The translations under genes were made by a program, and so were the position numbers. Below the pieces are notes generated by a model. It worked only from the letters and a program-made list of their open reading frames with translations, was not told the origin of the DNA and made no database searches. 6,407 nt of DNA from Pseudomonas sp. (GTDB lineage: Bacteria > Pseudomonadota > Gammaproteobacteria > Pseudomonadales > Pseudomonadaceae), in contig DPSI01000248.1 in the NCBI GenBank assembly GCA_003527165.1, forward strand, positions 460 to 6,866, read 5' to 3'. This document shows, one piece after another, positions 6,020 through 6,407 of this stretch (its first letter is position 1; every line of letters starts with the position of its first letter).

Positions 6020-6407
6020 ATGAAGAAACAACAAAGCGGCTTCACCATGATCGAGTTGATTATGGTTATTGTGATATTGGGTATCTTGGCGGCGTTTGCG
6101 TTGCCGAGGTTTGCGGATTTTGGTGGGGACGCTAGGGCTTCGGCGGTAAAGGGGTTAAGTGGCGCTATACGTTCCGCAGCAGCAATTGCCCATTCAAAGC
6201 ATCTGGCTGAGGGTAAGGCGCACAACGCTGAGGTAGAACTCGAAAACCAAGGGATCAGAATGGTTGGCGGCTATCCGACGGCTACTCCAGCTGGCATTGG
6301 TCTCGCTGCGCAGATTGATGGTTTCGATGAAGATAGTCGAACTGGTGTGATTAAATATACGCCCGAAGGTTTTTCAGGTAGTAATTGCTCCGTGGAATAT
6401 ACTGCTG
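6020..6407 (+). CDS. mshA: MshA-like type IV major prepilin (3' truncated by window)
   Basis: The frame is open to the window end, giving 129 residues. The leader MKKQQSG is cut before F8, followed by FTMIELIMVIVILGILAAFALPRF; Gly is at -1 and Glu at +5 (E12). The segment FGGDARASAVKGLSGAIRSA and the later GGYPTATPAGI closely follow MshA pilins. One cysteine (C123) is seen; its partner should lie past the edge. I chose the ATG at 6020, with AAGAG eight bases upstream, because it gives a standard 7-residue leader. An in-frame ATG at 5999, overlapping the previous stop as TGATG, would add MKIRVIE and give a 14-residue leader; this is also possible. The gene is downstream of and homologous to the first pilin over its N-terminal helix, consistent with duplication. 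GC is low for the locus. It is probably the major subunit, by similarity and not by proof. Confidence 0.9.
   Translation, partial: MKKQQSGFTMIELIMVIVILGILAAFALPRFADFGGDARASAVKGLSGAIRSAAAIAHSKHLAEGKAHNAEVELENQGIRMVGGYPTATPAGIGLAAQIDGFDEDSRTGVIKYTPEGFSGSNCSVEYTA

Noticed and set aside
2..6407. A novel system in this window
   Set aside because: Every major gene fits known MSHA/type IV pilus families in a known order. The unusual points are regulatory or structural and do not add up to a new system.

Overview
This window holds part of a mannose-sensitive haemagglutinin (MSHA) type IV pilus biogenesis locus. All genes lie on the + strand, in the order mshM (5' cut by the window) - mshN - mshE - a 259-bp repeat-bearing spacer - mshG - a 224-bp promoter region - two tandem type IV prepilin genes, the second cut by the window end. 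The high GC of the assembly genes (40 of 60 bases in 4861-4920), their codon use and the Vibrio-like gene order suggest a gammaproteobacterium, most likely Pseudomonas or a close relative such as the P. stutzeri group. The genus is inferred from style, not from a marker gene.

Assembly block (2-5298). mshM, mshN and mshE overlap by four bases at each junction (GTGA at 685-688, ATGA at 2076-2079), which points to one translationally coupled operon. MshM is a GspA/ExeA-like AAA+ ATPase, MshN an inner-membrane protein with TPR repeats, MshE the cytoplasmic motor ATPase with a complete N-terminal c-di-GMP-binding (MshEN) motif pair, and MshG the PilC/GspF-like inner-membrane platform. Between mshE and mshG lies a spacer with a GC-rich nested hairpin of a family seen widely between proteobacterial genes. 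An open frame of 87 codons bridges it exactly from the mshE stop to the mshG start.

Pilin block (5299-6407). The spacer after mshG carries a near-consensus sigma-54 (RpoN) promoter, TGGC-N7-TTGCT at 5319-5334. Its -24 box lies inside one arm of a perfect 12-bp inverted repeat. A predicted leader of about 178 nt precedes a complete class III-signal prepilin in the mshB position, followed 20 bp later by an MshA-like prepilin. The pilin genes have clearly lower GC than the assembly genes (28 of 60 bases in 6061-6120). No mshF gene lies between mshG and the pilins, unlike in Vibrio.

Working model: MshE, gated by c-di-GMP, powers assembly of the two pilins through MshG and the MshM/MshN envelope complex. 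The abundant pilin subunits are transcribed separately from a regulated RpoN promoter. This is a known system. The less ordinary points are the sigma-54/inverted-repeat promoter, the repeat-bearing bridge between mshE and mshG, and the missing mshF.
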